From NCBI GenBank assembly GCA_023079485.1, contig CM041083.1, positions 65,777,196 through 65,841,195 of the forward strand: a stretch of DNA of 64,000 nucleotides, read 5' to 3'. The position numbers and the translations under genes were made by a program. Positions 10,274 to 21,807 of the stretch are shown here, piece after piece; positions within the stretch are counted from its first letter, which is position 1, and each line of letters opens with the position of its first letter. The notes under the pieces are model-generated. The model did no database searches and was not told where the DNA came from. It saw only the letters and a list, made by a program, of their open reading frames with translations. Source of the DNA: Archilochus colubris. Lineage: Eukaryota; Chordata; Aves; Apodiformes; Trochilidae.

Positions 10274-13200
10274 ATGGCCGCGACCCCCGGAGCCTCCCCG
10301 GTTCCGTCCGGTCCCGACCCGGTTCCTCCCGCCCCGGTGCCCGATCCCGATGTGGATCCGCTGCCCCGGGGCCGCTTCTTCTGCCGCCTGTGTCACGTTT
10401 CGGCCGCCAACCGTAAGTCCCGAACCTCCCCGGGTCCCATCAGAACCTTCCCGGACCTTCCGGACCCGAACCCAGGAGAAAACCGGGAAGAACCGGGGGG
10501 GATCCGGGAGGGACCGGGAAGAACCGGGAGGGAACGGGAAGGGAACGAATCGAACCGAACCGGGGGGGATCCGGGAGGGAATGGGAAGAACCGGGGGGGA
10601 TTCGGGAAGAACCGGGAGGGAACGAATCGAACCGAACCGGGGGGAATTCGGGAAGAACCGGGAAGGAACGAATCGAACCGAACCGGGGGAGATCCGGGAG
10701 GGAATGGGAAGAACCAGGGGGGACCGGGAAGGGAACGAATCGAACCGAACCGGGGGGGATCCGGGAGGGAATGGGAAGAACCGGGAGGGTCCGGGAAGGG
10801 AACGCATCGAACCGAACCAGGGAGGGTCCAGAGGGGATCGGGAAAGGATCGAGGGGAAGCGAGGAGGGAGCGGGAATGGTTCTGGGGGGGCGGGGTGGGT
10901 GGGTTCGGTACCGGTTGTTCGGTACCGGTTCGTTGGTACCGGTTGTGTCCCGGTCAGTGCCGAGCCTGGGGGAGCACCTGGGGGGGAAGCGGCACCGGAG
11001 GCTCCGGGAGCTGCGGGAAGAGCGTCGGGAACAGGGGCTGAGGAGCCTCTTCGTGACCGGGTTCCCACGCGGGACCGCGGGCACCGAGCTGGGGAGGCAC
11101 TTCGGGAAGTTCGGGGATATCGCGACAGTCGTGATGGACAAGGAGAAGGTGGGGGAGGGGAGGGAATGGGGAGGGGAAAGGGAAAGGGAAAGGGGAAGGG
11201 GAAGGGGGGGAAATGGGGAGGGGGAAGTGGGGAGGAAGAGGAGGAGGAAGTCCAGGAGGGGGGGGAAGGGAGGAAGAGAGAGAAGGAGTCAGGGAGGGAG
11301 GGAGGAAATGGGGAGGGGGAAGGAGAAGGAAATGGGGAGGGGGAAATGGGGAGGAAGAGGAAATCTGGGATGGGGGGAAAAGAGGGGAGGAAGAGAGGGA
11401 GGAAGTTAGGGAGGGAGGGGGGAAATGGGGAGGAGGAAGGGGAAGGAAATGGGGGGGAGAGGCAGGAAATGGGGAGGAAGAGGAGGAGGAAATTTAGGGG
11501 GGACAAAAGGGGGGGAAAAGGGGGAGGAAGAGAGGGAAGAAGTCAGGGAGGGAGGGGGGAATGGGGAGGAAGAGGAGGAGGAAATCTGGGGAGGGGGGAA
11601 ATGGGAGGGGAAAGGGAAAGGGGGGGAAATGGGGAGGGGGAAGTAGGGAGGAAGAGGAGGAGGAAATCCAGGAGGGGGGGGGGAAAGGAGAGGAAGAGAG
11701 AGAAGGAGTCAGGGAGGGAGGGAGGAAATGGGGAGGGGGAAGGAGAAGGAAATGGGGAGGAAGAGGAGGAGGAAATCCAGGAGGGGGGGGAAAAAAAGGG
11801 GAGGAAAAGAGAGAAGGAGTCAGGGAGGGAGGGGGGAAATGTGGAGGAAGAGGAAAAGGAAATCTGGGAGGGGGGGAAATGGGAGGGGAAGGGAAAGGAA
11901 ATGGGGGGGGGACAGAAATTGGAGAAGGGGAAATGGGGAGGAAGAGGAGGAAAAAATCCAGGGTGTGGGGAAACTGGGAGGAAAGGGAGGAGGAAATTTG
12001 GGAGGGGGGGAAATGGGAAGGGGAAATGGGGGAGGAAGAGGAGGAAGAAGTCAGGGACGGAGAGGGGAAACGGGGAGGAAGAAGAAATCTGGGAGAGGGG
12101 GGGAAACGGGGAGGGGGAAACGCGGGGGAAGAGAAGGAGGAAATCCAGGAAGGGGGGAAATGGGGAGGAAGAGGAGGAGGAAATAGGAGATCTGGGAGGA
12201 GGAGGGAGGGGAAGAGAGAGAGGAGAAAGGGGAAGGAAGAGGAAATCCGGGAGGGGGGGGGGAAATGGGGAGGAAGAAGAGGAAATCCAGGAGGGGGGGG
12301 GAAATGGGGAGGAAGAGGAGGAGGAAATCAGGGAGGGAGGGAAATGGGAGGGGGAAGGAGAAGGAAACGGGGGGGGGGACAGAAATTAGAGAGAGAGAAA
12401 TAGGAGGGGAAATGGAGAGGAAGAGGAGGAGGAAATCCAGGAGGGGGGAGGAAATCAGGGAGGGAGAGGGGAAAAAATGGGTCGGGGGCAGCAGAACCCT
12501 CCCGGGGGGGTCCTGGTACCATCTCCCCCCGCTCCCCCAGGGTGCTTACGCCATTGTGGAGTTCCAGGAGGCTTCGGGTCGGGACCGGGCCCTGGCAGAA
12601 CCGGAGCATGAGCTGGGGGGGGGGCACCGGCTCCGGGTACGGCCCCGGGAACAAAAAACTTTTGCTTCTGCCCCCCGGGGCCAAAAATCCCCCCGGGACC
12701 CCCAGGACCCCCAGGAATTGGAGAGGGTTCTGTGTCAGGTGTCAGATGTGAGTGAAAAAGAGGGAGGGGGGGTCCTGGGGGGGGTGGGGGGGTCTGAGTG
12801 CCTGGGCAGGGGTCCCAAGGGGGGCTGGGGGGTTCTGAGGGGGTGGGGAGGGGTCCCAGGGGAACCTGGGGGGGGTCCAGGGGGAGGCTGAGGGTGTGGG
12901 GAGGGATCCGGGGGTTGAGGGGGAGGGGTCTGAGGGGGCCTGGGGGGGTCTAAGGGAGTGGGGAGGGGTCCCAGGGAGGCTGGGGGGGGGGGTCTGAGGA
13001 GGGGGGAGGGGTCCTGGGGGGGTCTGAGGGGGTGGGGAGGGGTCCCAAGGGGTCCCAGGGGAGGTCTAAAGGAGGGGGCAGGGGTCCCAGGGGGGTCTGT
13101 AGGGAGTCCAGGGGGAGTCTAAGGGAGTTTTGGGGGGTCTGAGGGGGTGGGGAGGGGTCTTAAGGCTCTCTCAGGAGTGTATGGGGGGGGTCCAAGGGGC

Positions 13201-16200
13201 ATCTGAGGGGGTGGGGAGGGGTCCCCAGGGGGCCTGGGGGGGGTCTGAGGGGGTGGGGAGGGGTCTTGAGTTTTCCAGGGAGGGTTTCAGGGGGTCCTAG
13301 GGAGATTTGGGGGGGGTCTTAGGGGGTGCAGAGAGGTCCTGAGGATCTCCTGATGATCCTGGGGGATTTGGGGGGGGGGGGTCCTGGGGGATTTGGGAGT
13401 TTGGGGGGGTCCTGGGAGCATTCTGGGGTTGAGGAGGGGTCCTGAGGTTCTCCTGATAATGTGGGGGGGTCCTGGGGGATTTGAGGGGGGTCTTGACCCT
13501 TTCTCAGGTGTGTTTCTTTTTGGGGGGGGTCTCTCCAGGTGGATTCTCAGCTCCAGCTCCTGGTGGAGCTCCTGGGGTTGAGCGAGGACGAGCGGCGGCT
13601 CCGGGACCTCCTGGTTTCCCTTTTCCAGGAAGTTTTCACTGAATTCTTTCCCGGTGGGTGACCCTTTACCCCTCTCCCACCTCCCATGTCACCGGTGTCC
13701 CCGATGCCACATCCCTGGTGTCACCAATGTCCCCCCCCAGGCTGCTCCATTGTCCCCTTCGGTTCCTCCGTCAATGGCTTCGACACCCGAGGCTGCGACC
13801 TTGACCTCCTCCTGGAGCTGGAACCCACCCAGGACCCCAAATCCGGGGTGGGGAGGGGGTCTGGGGGGTCTTGAAGGGTTTGGGAGGGGGTCTGGGGGGC
13901 TTTGAGGGGCTTGGGAGGGGGCCCGGGGGGGTTTGGGGGAGCCCTGGGGGGTTTTGAAGGGTTTGGGAGGAGGCCTGGGGGGGGTTGAGGGAGGCCTGGG
14001 GGGGTATTGAGGGGTTTGGGAGGGGGCTTGGGGGGTCTTGAAGGGTTCGGGAGGGGGTCTGGGGGGGTTTGGGGGGTTTGGGAAGGAGCCTGGGGGGGTT
14101 TGAGGGAGTTGGGAGGGGGCTTGGGGGGTTTGGGGGAGCCCTGGGGTGCTTTGAGAGGGTCGGGAGGGGGTTTGGGAGGGGTCCTAGGGGGTCTCGAGAG
14201 GTTTGGGAGGTGTTTGGTGGAGCCCTGGGGGGATTGGGGGGTTGGGAGGGGGTCTGGGGTGGTTTGAGGGGTTTGGGATGGGGCCTGGGGGGGTTGGGGG
14301 AAGCCTGGGGGGGTCTTGAGGGGTTTGGGAGGGGGCCTGGGGGGGTTGGGAGAGGCCTAGGGGGGCTGAGGTTTGAGGGAGGTTCTCAAGTTTTAGGGGG
14401 GGATCTCACGTTTTAGGGGGGTCTCAGATTTGAGGGGGGGTCTCAGGTTTGAGGGGGTGTCCCAGGTTTAAGGGGAGGGTCCCAGGATTTCAGGGTGGGG
14501 GTCTCAGGTATAAGGGGGGTCTCAGGTTTGAGAGGGGGTTCTCAGGTTTTGGGGGGGTCTCAGATTTGAGGATGGTCTCATTTAGGGGGAGGGTCTCAGA
14601 TTTGAGGGGGGGTCTCACGTTTTAGGGGGTTTTTAGCTTTGGGGGGGAGTCTCAGGTTTGAGGGGGGGGTTTGAGGGGGTGAGCTCAGGTTTGGGGGGGT
14701 CTCAGGTCTGAGGGGTTCTCAGGTTTAAGGGGGTGGTCTCAGATTTGAGGGGGGTCTCAGGTTTGAGGGGGGGTTCTCAGATTTGAGGGAGGGTCTCACA
14801 TTTTAGGGCTTTCTCATGTTTAAGGGGGTGGTCTAACATTATAGGGGTTCTCAGGTTTGGGGGGGAGGGGTCTCAGATTGGAGGGGTTTCTCACGTTTAA
14901 GGGGGGGGTCTCAGATTTGAGGGATGTCCCAGATTTGAGGGGGTTTTCAGGTTTAAGGGTGGGGGTCTCTCTCAGGTTTGGGGGGGTCTCAGGTCTGAGG
15001 GGTTCTCAGGTTTAAGGAGGGGGGTCTCACATTTTAGGGGGGGTCCCAGGTTTGAGGGGGGGTGTCAGGTTTAAGGGGGTGGTCTCAGATTTGAGGGATG
15101 TCCCAGATTTGAGGGGGTTTCCAGGTTTAAGGGCGGGGTCTCTCTCAGGTTTTGGGGGGTCTCAGCTTTGACAGGGAGCCCCAGGTGCCTGTCCGTACTC
15201 TTTGGGCTGAAATCCCTCCATTTCAAAGACTTTTTTTTTTTCATTTTTTCTGGGGGGGTGTGAAGGTTCCCCCGGGCTCTGCCCCCCCCGAGGAGTCTCT
15301 GCTGAGCGAGTTGGATCTTGGGAGCCCCGGGGAGGTCCTGGAGCTGACGGGCTCCATCCTGCGCCGCTGCGTCCCCGGTGTCCTCCGTGTCCGAACCCTC
15401 CCCGGAGCCCGCAGACCCGTGGTGAAATTCTGCCACAAACCCTCGGGGCTCTGCGGGGACCTGAGCCTGGATAACAGGTGCTGGGGAGAGGGGAAAAACC
15501 AGGGAGAATGAGGGGGAAAATGTGGGGAGGATGGATGGAAACGGGGGAGGGAAAGGGAGAGGGATTGAAGAGGGAAAAGGAGAAAAAAGTGGGAGGAAAG
15601 GAGGAGAAAAAAGGAAAAGAAGGGGGGAGGAAAAGGGGCCAAAAAAGGGGGAAAGAAGTGGGAGGCAAAGAGGAGGAAAAAAGGAAAAGAAGGGGGGAGG
15701 AAAAGGGGTCAAAAAAGGGGGAAAGAAGTGGGAGGCAAAGAGGAAAAAAGGAAAAGAAAAGGGAGAAAAAGAGGTGAAAAAAGGAACAGAAAAAGGGGGA
15801 AGAAGTGGGAGGAAAAGATAAAAAAGGGGGAAAGTGGGAGGAAAAGAGGAGAAGAAAAGGAAATGAAAGGGGGGAAAAAGAAGGAATGAAAAAGGGGGGA
15901 AAAAGTGGGAGGAAAGGAGGAGGAAAAAGGAAAAGAAAGGGGAGAAAGAAGGAGGAGGAATAAAGGAAAAAAAGGGAGAAAAAAGGGGGAAAAAAGTGGG
16001 AGGAAAAGAGAAGAAAAAAGGAACAAATAAAGGGGAAAGAAGTGGGAGGAAAAGAGGAGATAAAAAGGAAAAGAAGGGAGAAGAAAAGGATCAAAAAGGG
16101 GGAGCGAGAAGGGAGAATGAAAAGGAATTAAAGGGGGAAAAAAGGAACAAAAGTGGGAGGAAAGGAGGAGAAAAAAGGGGAAAGAAGGGGGAGAAAAAAG

Positions 16201-19200
16201 GAACAATAAAAGGGGAAAGAAGTGGGAGGAAGGGAGGAGGAAAAAATGAAAAGAAGGGGGAGAAAAAGAGGTAAAAAAGGAACAGAAAAGGGGGAAAGAA
16301 GTGGGAGGAAATGAGAAAAAAAGGAAAAGAAGGGGGGAGAAAAAGGGGTGAAAAAAGGAACAAAAGGGGAAAGAAGTGGGAGGAAAGGAGGAGAAAAAAA
16401 GGAAAAGAAGGGGAGAGAAAAAGGGGGAGAAAAAAGAGAAGAAAAAGAGAAAAGGGGGACAAAAAAGAGGAGGAAAGAGGGAGAAAAAAGGGGTTTTGTC
16501 AGTCCCGGGTGTCCCCACAGGCTGGCACTCCTCAACACCCAATTTTTGAAGTTTTCCACCCAAATGGACGGGCGGGTCCGGCCCTTGGCTTACGCCCTGC
16601 GGCTCTGGGCCAAGCAGCAGAACTTGGCAGGTGAGAAAGGGACCCCCGGGAGCCTGGGGAGGGGGATTTGGGGTCCCCATTGTCACATTCTCTGTGTCCC
16701 CCCCTTAGGAAACCCATCGGGGGGGGGTGGCCCCCTCCTCACCAACTACGCCCTGACCCTGCTGCTCCTCTTCTTCCTCCAGACCCGCAGCCCCCCCGTG
16801 CTCCCCTCCCTCCAGCACCTCCGGGACCTGGCAGGTAACAATTGTCGTCCTTTTTTGTCCCTTTTTTATCCCTTTTTGTCCCTTGTTTCCGGGCCTTTTT
16901 GCTCCCTTCTTGGTCACGTTTTTGGTCCCCCCTCATCTCCCCTTTTTAGCTCTGTTGTTGCTTTTTTGGCATCTTTTTGATCACCCTCTTGTTTCTTTAT
17001 TTCTCCCCTTTCTCTTGCCTTTTTCTCTCTTTTATTCTGTTTTTTCCTCTCTTTTTTTCTCTCTTTTTTTCTCTTTTTCTCTCTTTTTTTCTTTTTTCTC
17101 TCCTCTTTTCTCTCTTTTCATCTTTTTTCTCTCCTCTTTTCTCCCCTTTTCTATTTTGTCCACTTTGTGTCCCTTGTTTCCTCCCCCTTTTTCCTCCCCC
17201 TTTTCTCTCCCTCCCTTTTCCCTTCCCTTTTTCCCTTCCCTTTTTCCCTCCCTCTTTTCCCCTCTCCTTTTCCCCTCTCCTTTTTCCCTCCCCTTTTTTT
17301 CTCCCCCTTTTCCCTACCCTTTTCCCCTCCTCCTTTTCCCCTCTCCCCTTTTTCCCTCCCCCTTTTCCCTCCCCCTTTCTTCCCCCTTTTCCCTCCCGTT
17401 TTTTGCCTCCCCCTTTTCCCCTCTCCCTTTTTCCTCTTTTCTTTTTCCTCTCCTTTTTTCCCTCCCCTTTTTACCCTCCCCTTTTTCCCTACCCTTTTCC
17501 CTCCTCTTTTTCCCTCCCTTTTTCCCTCCCCTTTTTCCCTTCCCCTTTTCCCCTCCTCCATTTCCCCTCCTCCTTTTCCCCTCTCCCTTTTCCCTCCCCC
17601 TTTTCTTTCTTCCTCCTTTTCCCTCCTGTTTTTTACCTCCCCCTTTTCCCCTCTCCCTTTTTCCTCTCTCCCTTTTTCCTCTTCTCTTTTTACTCTCCTT
17701 TTTTCCCTCCCCTTTTTCCCTACCCTTTTCCCTCCTCTTTTTCCCTCCCTTTTCCCTCCCCCTTTTTCCCTCGCCTTTTCCTTTCTCCCTTTTCCTCTCC
17801 TCCATTTTTCCTCTCCCTTTTTCCCTCCCCATTTCCCTCCCCCGTTTTCCTTCCTCCCTTTTTCCTTCCTCCCTTTTCCCTCACCCTTTTCCCTCACCCT
17901 TTTTCCTCCCTCTTTTTCCCTCTCCTTATCCCCCTCCCTTTTCCCCTCCTCGATTTTTACCCTCCTTCATTTTTCCCCTCCCTTTTCCCTCCTCTTTTCC
18001 CTCCCCTTTTTCCCTCCCCCTTTTTCCTCTCCCTCCCCCCCCCCCCCCTTTTCCCTCTTTTTTTCTCCCCCTTTTTCCCTCCTTTTCCCCCCCCCTTTTC
18101 CCTCAAACCCTTCACCTTTCCCAGAGGATGAGGACCGGGTGCTGGTGGGGGGCTGGGACTGCACCTTCCCCCGGGACACGGCAAAACTGGAGCCCAGCGC
18201 CAACACCCAGAGCTCCTGTGAGTCCTGGGGTGGAAAAGTTTCAACTGGGGGGGGGAAGATTTATCCATGGGGAGTTGACTCCCCCTCTCCCACTCTTCCC
18301 TCCCCGCAGCTTCGCTTTTGGCGGAATTTTTCCACGTTTTTGGTGATTTCGACTTCGGGGGCCGAGTCATCTCCTTGCGGGAGGGGCGGGCGTTGCCTTT
18401 GCCCCTTCCCGAAGCCCCCCCGAAGGGCTTGAAATTGGGACCGTTCAACCTCCAAGACCCTTTCGAGCTGAGCCACAACGTGGCGGCCAACGTCAACGCC
18501 AAGACGGCGACGCGCTTCTCCCGCTGCTGCCGCGCCGCCGCCAAATACTGCCGGAGCCTCCAGTACCGCCAGAAATCCACCAAAGGACGGAGCTGGGGGG
18601 TGACGAGGCTTTTCCATCCCGGAGGGGTGGAACCGGCAGCTCCCAACGCCGGGGGCTTCACCATCCCCATCGTGGCGGATGCCACCGATGCCACGGAGCC
18701 GCGAGGCCGCTGGTTCCGGGAGGTTTGCGGCGCCGTGGTCTTCGTCTTGAGGGAGGTCTTGAAGTGTGAGGTGACCCCAGGGGAAGGTCCTGGGGATGAA
18801 AAGGGGGAGACGGGGGCGGCCGTGAAGACGGGGTCGGGTCTGAAGCGTCACCTGGACGAGACAACCGAGGGGCCGGGGAAGAAACCGCGACTGGAAGGTC
18901 CCGTGGTGGAAGCCACCAACTGGAGCTGCCTCCTCCGGCACCGCGTCTGGAGAGGGAGGCGACGCCTCCGGCGGGAGCTGCGGCACGGAGAGGAGCCCGA
19001 GGAAGGGGACGAGGAGGCCCTGGAGCTGGAGAAGGGGGTGTCGGAAGCCATCTTGAGACGGGACAAGGAAGGCGCCGAGCCCCTGTTGCGTTTTGAAGCC
19101 AGAGCGCGCCCGGCTGGCGCCCGGCGGGTGCTGCTGAGCTTCCACCCCCTCCCCCCTGGGCCGCTTTTTCAGGATTTTTTCAGCTTTTTGAGGAGTTTTT

Positions 19201-19310
19201 TGCCCCTCATGGTGCGCAGGCGCATGGGGCGGGGGGGCCTGGCAGGAGAAGCCAGGAGAGGGGGGGACCCCACAGATGAGGGGGATGAGGAGGGGGCTTC
19301 TGTCTCCTGA
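10274..19310 (+). CDS. TUT1: TUT1, terminal uridylyltransferase 1 / Star-PAP
   Basis: Nuclear nucleotidyltransferase that uridylates U6 snRNA and, as Star-PAP, polyadenylates selected mRNAs. Exons: 10274-10412, 10958-11148, 12541-12747, 13539-13653, 13741-13847, 15266-15477, 16521-16630, 16709-16834, 18125-18217, 18310-19310 (2301 nt, 766 residues). Order of domains: C2H2 finger (Cys37, Cys40, His53, His59), RRM at about 68-145, nucleotidyltransferase with FGSS at 224-227 and Asp237/Asp239 in CDLDL, third Asp probably 318 in CGDLSL, PAP-associated domain ([16 protein letters not shown]), a basic stretch (KKPRL) and a C-terminal domain. It is shorter than the mammalian protein (about 874 residues), mainly because the proline-rich insertion between the second and third catalytic Asp is only about 35-40 residues. 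The start is the first ATG after the ETS array, with G at -3 and +4. Polyadenylation signal AATAAA at 19323. Confidence 0.96.
10440..10895. repeat. Minisatellite in TUT1 intron 1
   Basis: Tandem units of about 30-60 bp around GAACGAATCGAACCGAACC and CCGGGAGGGAATGGGAAGAA, about six larger blocks. Several frames stay open through it only because the unit length is compatible; I see no support for coding. Confidence 0.85.
11149..12485. repeat. Purine-rich (GGGAGGAAGAGGAGG) array in TUT1 intron 2
   Basis: 1.3 kb of almost pure A/G on the + strand, built from GGGGAGGAAGAGGAGGAGGAA and AGTCAGGGAGGGAGGG units in blocks of about 100-130 bp. This explains long Glu/Gly/Arg-only open frames here, which are not genes. 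Confidence 0.9.
12750..13530. repeat. G-rich degenerate repeat in TUT1 intron 3
   Basis: Tandem GGGGTGGGGAGGGGTCC and TCTGAGGGG units of variable length, leading to the acceptor at 13538. Confidence 0.75.
13850..15160. repeat. Two-part G-rich minisatellite in TUT1 intron 5
   Basis: 13850-14370 repeats GGGTTTGGGAGGGGGCCTGGG-like units. 14380-15160 repeats GGGGGTCTCAGGTTTGAG-like units of about 20-40 bp. In mammals the proline-rich insertion of TUT1 is coded at this position; I find no frame here that resembles it. Confidence 0.85.
15480..16495. repeat. Purine-rich (GGGAGGAAAAGAGG) array in TUT1 intron 6
   Basis: About 1 kb of A/G-only sequence with units such as GAAGTGGGAGGAAAGGAGGA and AAAAGGAAAAGAAGGGGG. 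It is the complement in character of intron 8. Confidence 0.9.
16838..18115. repeat. Pyrimidine-rich (CCCTTTTTCCCTCC) array in TUT1 intron 8
   Basis: About 1.28 kb of C/T-only sequence made of TTTTCCCTCCCCCTTTT units in larger blocks, running into the acceptor at 18124. Pro/Ser/Phe/Leu-only open frames inside are artefacts of composition. Confidence 0.9.
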
Positions 19311-19322
19311 GGTGTTTTGAGT

Positions 19323-19328
19323 AATAAA
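19323..19328 (+). terminator. TUT1 polyadenylation signal AATAAA
   Basis: Canonical hexamer 12 bp after the TUT1 stop, so the 3' UTR is extremely short. It is repeated in inverted orientation at about 57598. Confidence 0.8.
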
Positions 19329-19540
19329 ATGGGAATTTTCAGCCGTTCTGAGTGGGGTTGGGAAGGGGGGGGTGCGGCCGTTTGAGGGGCGGGAGGGATT
19401 CTTGGGGCGAAAACGGAGAGAAATGGGAGCGGGAGGGAAAGAGCGGGCGCGGGTTGAGGCGACGGGAGGGAGGGGCCCGGGAAGGAGCAAGAAGAGGCTC
19501 AGCCAATGGGGCGGCTGAATGCAGACCAGAGGGCGGGGAT

Positions 19541-19798
19541 ATGCAAATAAACACGACGAAGCGTTAATCAGCTTGGACAGAGGGGCGGAGGTATGCAAAG
19601 AAGAGGGCGGAGTTATGGTAATGAGCAACCCTGCCGCAGAGGGGCTGCTGGGACGAGGGGATGCGGGAGGTCCCGGGGGGGTTTTGGGGTCGGTGTTGGC
19701 GGAGGTGAGGGGAGGAGGTGCGGGAAAGGGTGGGGGAAGAGCGGGGAGAGGAGCGAGGGGTGCGGTTGTGGGGTGGGAGAGGTGATCGTGAGTTGGAT
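19541..19798 (+). promoter_or_regulatory. U2 #1 snRNA promoter (octamers and PSE)
   Basis: Octamer ATGCAAAT at 19541 and a one-base variant ATGCAAAG at 19593 with nearby GC boxes form a distal sequence element. GGTGATCGTGAGTTGGAT at 19781-19798 is a proximal sequence element candidate: it lies at -63 to -46, and the - strand U2 genes have a similar motif at essentially the same distance. Confidence 0.7.
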
Positions 19799-19843
19799 GT
19801 GTGCGGCGTGGGGTGTGTAGGGGTTGAGGGGGTTGGAGGTGTT

Positions 19844-20031
19844 ATCGCTTCTCGGCCTTTTGGCTAAGATCAAGTGTAGTATCTGTTCTTATCAGTTTAA
19901 TATCTGATACGTCCTCGATGAGAGGACTTTATATTAAACGGATTTTTGGGCCTGGGAGTTGGATCCGGAGCTTGCTCCCTCCGCTCCACGCATCGTCCCG
20001 GTATTGCAGTGCCTCCGGGAACGGTGCACAC
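19844..20031 (+). ncRNA. RNU2: U2 spliceosomal snRNA, copy 1
   Basis: 188-nt U2 snRNA. Starts ATCGCTTCTCGGCC, contains the branch-site recognition sequence GTAGTA at nt 33-38, the Sm site ATTTTTGG at nt 99-106 and the 3' hairpin around GCAGTGCCTCCGGGAACGG. It pairs with the intron branch site in the major spliceosome. A 3' box (GTTCAAAAACAGA, 20055-20067) follows at the expected distance. Whole and apparently intact; sequence identical to copies 2-5 by eye. Confidence 0.97.
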
Positions 20032-20054
20032 CCCCGCCTGGGGGACGTTTGCTG

Positions 20055-20067
20055 GTTCAAAAACAGA
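20055..20067 (+). terminator. U2 #1 3' box
   Basis: GTTCAAAAACAGA fits the snRNA 3'-end formation box (GTTTN0-3AAARNNAGA) recognised by the Integrator complex, about 24 bp after the RNA end. Confidence 0.7.
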
Positions 20068-20423
20068 GTTATATCCTTTGATGGAAACCTCACCTGCATT
20101 CAACATCTGGCACTTTTTCTGCTTGACACCCGAATCACCTCGGTCTCCGTATCTCCAAGGCAATCATGTCAAAATCCATTCCACATCTCACTTCGAAACT
20201 CAAACCTCACCCAGAAATCAAGAAACCCAACCCAAACCTGACTCAGAAATCCCTAAACCCAACTCTGGACTAACCCAGAAACCCACCAAGCCAACCCAAA
20301 ACCAAGCTGGAGAATAAAGCGTTTTGTCCCACCCCAAACTAACCCAGAAAATCAAGCCAGAACTGACAAAAACAATCGTTAAATCCAGCCCAAAATGACC
20401 CCAGGTGTTGCAGTGCCTCCGGG

Positions 20424-21115
20424 AACGCTGCACACCCCCGCCTGGGGGACGTTTCTCGGGTTAAAAAACAGAGTTAAACCGAAATTCCCGGGAGTATTAC
20501 ACACACCTGCGTTCTGACGTTTGGCACTCCCTCTGCTTAGCACCCAAACCTTTTCGGCTTCCGTAAATCCAAGCCAAACACATCAAAATCCATTCCACAT
20601 CTCACTTCGAAACACAAACCTCACCCAGAAATCAATAAACCCAACCCAAACCCGACTCAGAAATCTCTAAATCCAACCCTGAACAAACCCAGAAACCCCT
20701 CAAGCCAACCCAAAACCAAGCTGGAGAATAAAGCGTTTCATCCCACCCCAAACTAACCCAGAAAATCAAGCCTGGCAACCAAGCCAGAATTGACCAAGAA
20801 TTCCTGAAATCCAACCCAAAATGACCCCAGGTGTGGTAGTGCCTCGGGGAATATCCCATCTGGGAGACATTTCTGAGGTAAAAAACTGAATTTAAGCAGA
20901 ACTCAACCCCTTCTATGTTTCTTTTGTTGCACAGACGTTTTACAATCCTTCTTCTCGCATTAGTGCCCCATTTCCAACCCAAACCTCCTCAAATTCCACA
21001 GCTCCAAGCCAAGAAATACCCAAATCCAACCCACGTCTCACTAACCAAGCCAGAACTGACCAAGAATTCCTGAAATCCAACCCAAAATGACCCCAGGTGA
21101 TGCAGTGCCTCGGGG
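20424..21115 (+). repeat. 692-bp tandem duplication, copy A
   Basis: The block is repeated directly at 21116-21807 at a constant offset of 692 bp, without a difference that I can see. Borders are approximate. Confidence 0.85.
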
Positions 21116-21807
21116 AACGCTGCACACCCCCGCCTGGGGGACGTTTCTCGGGTTAAAAAACAGAGTTAAACCGAAATTCCCGGGAGTATTACACACACCT
21201 GCGTTCTGACGTTTGGCACTCCCTCTGCTTAGCACCCAAACCTTTTCGGCTTCCGTAAATCCAAGCCAAACACATCAAAATCCATTCCACATCTCACTTC
21301 GAAACACAAACCTCACCCAGAAATCAATAAACCCAACCCAAACCCGACTCAGAAATCTCTAAATCCAACCCTGAACAAACCCAGAAACCCCTCAAGCCAA
21401 CCCAAAACCAAGCTGGAGAATAAAGCGTTTCATCCCACCCCAAACTAACCCAGAAAATCAAGCCTGGCAACCAAGCCAGAATTGACCAAGAATTCCTGAA
21501 ATCCAACCCAAAATGACCCCAGGTGTGGTAGTGCCTCGGGGAATATCCCATCTGGGAGACATTTCTGAGGTAAAAAACTGAATTTAAGCAGAACTCAACC
21601 CCTTCTATGTTTCTTTTGTTGCACAGACGTTTTACAATCCTTCTTCTCGCATTAGTGCCCCATTTCCAACCCAAACCTCCTCAAATTCCACAGCTCCAAG
21701 CCAAGAAATACCCAAATCCAACCCACGTCTCACTAACCAAGCCAGAACTGACCAAGAATTCCTGAAATCCAACCCAAAATGACCCCAGGTGATGCAGTGC
21801 CTCGGGG
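21116..21807 (+). repeat. 692-bp tandem duplication, copy B
   Basis: Second copy of the block at 20424-21115; both contain two U2-tail relics and the spacer repeat. Confidence 0.85.

Noticed and set aside
10199..11506. 435-codon - strand frame opposite TUT1 exons 1-2
   Set aside because: Antisense shadow of the purine-rich introns.
10350..12389. 679-codon open frame on + with Gly/Glu/Arg/Lys composition
   Set aside because: It crosses TUT1 exon 1, minisatellite introns and exon 2 in a non-TUT1 frame. Stops are absent because the repeats are purine-only.
16883..18346. 487-codon Ser/Pro/Phe/Leu frame, and others in the same stretch
   Set aside because: Composed of C/T-only intron repeat; no conserved domain or start context, and it crosses a clear TUT1 exon in another frame.
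20632..21674. Repeated 116-codon frames (MGWKWGTNARRR) in the spacers
   Set aside because: Frame of the U2-linked spacer repeat; recurs with every spacer copy and contains U2-tail relics, so not a gene family.
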